This document shows positions 5,820-8,498 of a stretch of 8,498 nucleotides of DNA, piece after piece (position 1 is the stretch's first letter; every line of letters starts with the position of its first letter). Both the position numbers and the translations under genes were made by a program. A model generated the notes under the pieces. That model searched no databases. It was given only the letters and a program-made list of their open reading frames with translations, and was not told the DNA's origin. Source of the DNA: Clostridia bacterium (GTDB taxonomy: Bacteria; Bacillota; Clostridia; Monoglobales; Firm-18). The DNA is taken from assembly GCA_017408205.1 (NCBI GenBank), contig JAFQVC010000019.1:1-8498 (forward strand). The letters run 5' to 3'.

Positions 5820-6494
5820 ATGCAAAAAGTTACCGCATTAATAGTTGCGGCGGGAAACGGGACACGAATGAACTCCCGTGTTAAAAAGCAGTTTTTATTA
5901 ATTAAAGACATTCCTGTTATAGTCCATACAGTACTGGCATTTGAGAAGTCAGAAATAATAGATGACATAGTAATAGTTACAGCAAAAGAGGACATTGCAA
6001 AAACCAATGGTCTTGTAAAGCAATACGGACTTAACAAGGTTTCAGATATTGTAGCAGGTGGAGAAACAAGAACAGATTCTGTAAGAAACGGGCTTATGTA
6101 TGTAAAGTCAGACTTTGTTGCAATTCACGACGGGGTAAGACCGTGTATTAAAGAGGAACGCATAAAACAGGTAGTGGAAGAGGCAAAAAAATACGGCGGT
6201 GCGGCATTAGGCGCACCTGTTACAGATACACTAAAAGCAGTTGACGGTGACGAGATTAAAAGTACTGTTGACCGAAGAAATCTTTGGCAGATACAGACTC
6301 CTCAATGTTTTGATACGGTGGCCTTAAAAGATGCCTACGCGAAAAATGAAGGACTTACATATACTGATGACTGCCAGATTTTTGAAAGCAGAAGCTTAAG
6401 CGTAAAAGTAGTGGCAGGAGACAAAAGCAATATAAAAATCACTACAGAAGAAGATTTTGAACTGGCAGAATTTTTACTTGAAAAGAAGGAATAA
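5820..6494 (+). CDS. ispD: 2-C-methyl-D-erythritol 4-phosphate cytidylyltransferase
   Basis: Cytosolic enzyme of the MEP isoprenoid pathway that joins CTP and MEP to give CDP-ME. The N-terminal nucleotide loop ALIVAAGNGTRM carries R16, and K23 follows (E. coli R20 and K27). VAIHDGVRP (100-108) holds D104 and R107, matching E. coli D106 and R109. VDRRNLWQIQTPQCF (150-164) holds R152 and T160 (E. coli R157 and T165). SNIKIT near the C-terminus supplies the equivalent of K213. At 224 aa it is a normal, single-domain IspD rather than an IspDF fusion. The ATG at 5820 follows GAGGTGA by 5 nt; the in-frame GTG at 5811 lies within that ribosome binding site and is rejected. It is the first gene of an operon, with aroB starting 2 nt after its stop. 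The family includes ribitol-phosphate cytidylyltransferases (TarI-like), but with no teichoic-acid neighbour IspD is the better call. Confidence 0.9.
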   Translation: MQKVTALIVAAGNGTRMNSRVKKQFLLIKDIPVIVHTVLAFEKSEIIDDIVIVTAKEDIAKTNGLVKQYGLNKVSDIVAGGETRTDSVRNGLMYVKSDFVAIHDGVRPCIKEERIKQVVEEAKKYGGAALGAPVTDTLKAVDGDEIKSTVDRRNLWQIQTPQCFDTVALKDAYAKNEGLTYTDDCQIFESRSLSVKVVAGDKSNIKITTEEDFELAEFLLEKKE

Positions 6495-6496
6495 AA

Positions 6497-7501
6497 ATGG
6501 TTGTAGATGTTAAAACAAGCAAAGGCGGTTACAAGGTAATAATTGAAAACAACATATTGTCACGGTTGCACGAAGAAGTGAAGGAAATATCGGGCAACGG
6601 AAAAATATTTGTAGTAACGGACAGTAATGTTGATGGCATATACGGTGAAAAGATAAAAGAACTGTTAAACTGCGGTTACTTTGTTTTGCCCTTTGGCGAA
6701 CATACCAAAAGCCATAAATATTTAATGGAACTTTATGAGCAGTTTTTAAAAGCAGGGCTTACAAGAGACGACACTGTAGTTGCCTTTGGTGGCGGCGTCA
6801 TAGGAGATTTGACGGGCTTTGCCTGTGCAACTTATCTTCGCGGAATTAAATATGTGGGCGTTCCTACTACTTTGTTGTCACAAGTGGACAGCAGTGTTGG
6901 CGGAAAGGTAGCGGTAAATCTTCCACAGGGTAAAAACCTCGTTGGCAACTTTTATCCACCGTCAAAAGTAATAATTGACCCCGAAGTTTTAAGCACTCTT
7001 CCAAAACGCGTATTTTCTGACGGAATGGCTGAGGTAATTAAATACGGTGCAATTAAAGACAAGGACTTGTTTATGTCCCTGTTTGAAGACGATATTGATA
7101 TTGCCGCAGTAATTAAAAAGTGTGTTGAGATAAAAAGAGATATTGTTGAGAATGACGAGTTTGACAAAGGCGAAAGAATGATTTTAAACTTCGGGCACAC
7201 TTACGGTCACGCAGTTGAGTGCTATTACAATTACGACAAGTACACTCACGGCGAGGGCGTGGCAACAGGTATGCTTTACATAACTGAAATTTCAGAAAAA
7301 ATGGGTATTACAAAAGAGGGTACATATCAGTTAATAAAGAATTTGTGCGAAAAATACAATTTATATTTCCCCGAGGCAACAGTACCGGAAAAAGACGCAA
7401 AAGAAATAATAAAAAAGGATAAAAAAGCAACAACAGACGGAATAAACTATATAGTATTAGAGGAACTTGGCAAAGCAATAATTAAAAAGGAGATTTTGTA
7501 A
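6497..7501 (+). CDS. aroB: 3-dehydroquinate synthase
   Basis: Second enzyme of the shikimate pathway, converting DAHP to 3-dehydroquinate with NAD and a divalent metal, in the cytosol. The 334-aa protein shows the NAD-binding FGGGVIGDLTGF (97-108), then YLRGIKYVGVPTTLLSQVDS and GGKVAVNLPQGKNLVG. The three metal ligands are E179 in GMAEVIKYG, H234 in NFGHTYGHA and H251 in THGEG, all present. The length is slightly shorter than the E. coli enzyme (362) but normal for Firmicutes. AAGAAGGA at the end of ispD precedes the ATG by 6 nt. The TAA stop shares its last A with the aroC ATG (TAATG), so the two shikimate genes are translationally coupled. Confidence 0.96.
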   Translation: MVVDVKTSKGGYKVIIENNILSRLHEEVKEISGNGKIFVVTDSNVDGIYGEKIKELLNCGYFVLPFGEHTKSHKYLMELYEQFLKAGLTRDDTVVAFGGGVIGDLTGFACATYLRGIKYVGVPTTLLSQVDSSVGGKVAVNLPQGKNLVGNFYPPSKVIIDPEVLSTLPKRVFSDGMAEVIKYGAIKDKDLFMSLFEDDIDIAAVIKKCVEIKRDIVENDEFDKGERMILNFGHTYGHAVECYYNYDKYTHGEGVATGMLYITEISEKMGITKEGTYQLIKNLCEKYNLYFPEATVPEKDAKEIIKKDKKATTDGINYIVLEELGKAIIKKEIL

Positions 7502-8498
7502 TGGGTGCAGTATTTGGTAAAAATATTCAGTTTACAATATTCGGGGAGTCTCACGGTCCGGCAATCGGGGGAGTAATTTCTTCTGTGCCTCACGGCGTTA
7601 AACTTGACTTCCCCTATATTGATATGTTTTTAAAACGCAGAAACCACAAGGCACTATATACTACAAAGCGTCAGGAAGCGGACAATTATGAAATTTTGTC
7701 AGGGGTAAAAGACGGGGTAACAACAGGGGCACCCCTTGCCTTTATAATAAGAAACGGAGATACAAGAGGAAAGGACTACAGCGAACTTGAAAACCTTGTA
7801 AGACCCGGACATTCCGATTATCCCGCCTTTGTAAAATACGAGGGTTTTAACGATGTTTCGGGGGGCGGACATTTCAGCGGACGTTTAACTGCACCACTTA
7901 CCTTTGCAGGAAGCGTTGCAAGGCAGATTTTAAGGGACAAAGGTATAGAAATCTATTCCTATGTAGTGTCGGTTGGCAATACAAAATGCCCAACAGATAC
8001 AGACGATGTAAAAGAAATGCAAAAAGCAGACTTCCCTGTTGCAGAGGACAGTTACAAAGAAAAGTTTTTGCAGGAAATGGAGAATGCCGCAAAAGATGGA
8101 GATTCTGTGGGCGGAGTTATAAGATGCGTTATAAAGAACGTACCTGCAGGAGTGGGAGAACCGTTTTTCCATTCTGTAGAAAGTGAAATCGCAAAAATGA
8201 TGTTTTCAATACCTGCAGTTAAAGGTGTGGAATTCGGAAAGGGTTTTGAAATTACCAGTATGCGGGGAAGCGAAGCAAACGACTGTTATCAGGTAAGAGA
8301 CGGTGAAATTAAAACTGTCACCAACAACAATGGTGGTGTAACAGGCGGAATTACCAACGGCAGCGACGTGGTTTTTCAGGTGGCAATAAAGCCGACACCG
8401 TCAATTTTCAAACCCCAGCAGACAGTAAATGTTGATACAAAAACAAATGAAATATTACAACTAAAAGGAAGACACGACAGTTGCATAGTGCCAAGAGC
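7501..8498 (+). CDS. aroC: Chorismate synthase (3' end beyond window)
   Basis: Last step of the shikimate pathway: FMN-dependent loss of phosphate from EPSP to give chorismate. The reading frame is open from 7501 to the window edge (332 codons), so roughly 25-40 residues are missing against the family's ~360-390. The signatures are present: FGESHGPAIGG with catalytic H18, RPGHSDYPAFVKYEGFNDV with the second catalytic His H104, GGGHFSGRLTAP (121-132), NNNGGVTGGITNG, and the final GRHDSCIVPR. The GGGHFSGRLTA form replaces the more common SSARET signature; to my knowledge this variant is typical of Clostridia and Bacteroidetes. AAGGAG lies 8 nt before the ATG, within the end of aroB. The start overlaps the aroB stop by one base. 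No frameshift is seen. Confidence 0.95.
   Translation, partial: MGAVFGKNIQFTIFGESHGPAIGGVISSVPHGVKLDFPYIDMFLKRRNHKALYTTKRQEADNYEILSGVKDGVTTGAPLAFIIRNGDTRGKDYSELENLVRPGHSDYPAFVKYEGFNDVSGGGHFSGRLTAPLTFAGSVARQILRDKGIEIYSYVVSVGNTKCPTDTDDVKEMQKADFPVAEDSYKEKFLQEMENAAKDGDSVGGVIRCVIKNVPAGVGEPFFHSVESEIAKMMFSIPAVKGVEFGKGFEITSMRGSEANDCYQVRDGEIKTVTNNNGGVTGGITNGSDVVFQVAIKPTPSIFKPQQTVNVDTKTNEILQLKGRHDSCIVPR

Noticed and set aside
7898..8186. Two minus-strand and one plus-strand short open frames inside aroC
   Set aside because: They overlap a clear, conserved chorismate synthase frame that is open to the window edge; they are shadows.

Overview
The window looks like a piece of a low-GC Gram-positive chromosome, most likely an anaerobic member of the Clostridia. 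The reasons are AT-rich DNA, strong AGGAGG-type ribosome binding sites before nearly every gene, TTGACT/TATAAT-type promoters with 17-bp spacing, short hairpin-plus-T-run terminators, and the closest remembered relatives of the proteins. The genus cannot be fixed from the sequence alone.

Layout. (1) Bases 1-145, minus strand: the first 48 codons of an MTA/SAH nucleosidase gene (mtnN/pfs) running off the left edge, with its own promoter. (2) Bases 202-4276: a self-contained block of five plus-strand genes with its own promoter and terminator, bounded by two perfect 26-bp direct copies of one sequence (202-227 and 4251-4276). The genes are an unrecognised 462-aa protein, an ankyrin-repeat-like protein, a SLOG-family (YpsA/DUF1273-like) predicted nucleotide-ligand sensor, a PNKP-like polynucleotide 5'-kinase, and a bacterial Thg1-like 3'-5' RNA polymerase. 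The last two overlap. (3) Bases 4289-5757: an NCS2/AzgA-type purine permease with its own promoter and a strong terminator. (4) Bases 5759-8498: the ispD-aroB-aroC operon, joining isoprenoid (MEP) and shikimate/chorismate synthesis. aroC runs off the right edge.

Most interesting point. The kinase and Thg1-like protein form a plausible two-step RNA 5'-end repair pair: the kinase would turn a 5'-OH break end into a 5'-phosphate, and the Thg1-like enzyme would activate that end and add nucleotides in the 3'-5' direction. They sit in one block with a nucleotide-sensor-like SLOG protein and two proteins of unknown role. Recombination between the direct repeats would remove the whole block and leave a 158-bp divergent mtnN / purine permease intergenic region with both promoters intact. 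This suggests the block is a later insertion into an older purine-salvage locus. No integrase, transposase, nuclease toxin or RNA ligase is visible in the window, so mobility and a role in conflict or defence are inference.

No tRNA, rRNA, CRISPR array, riboswitch or insertion sequence was seen. No gene-free stretch exceeds 300 bases.
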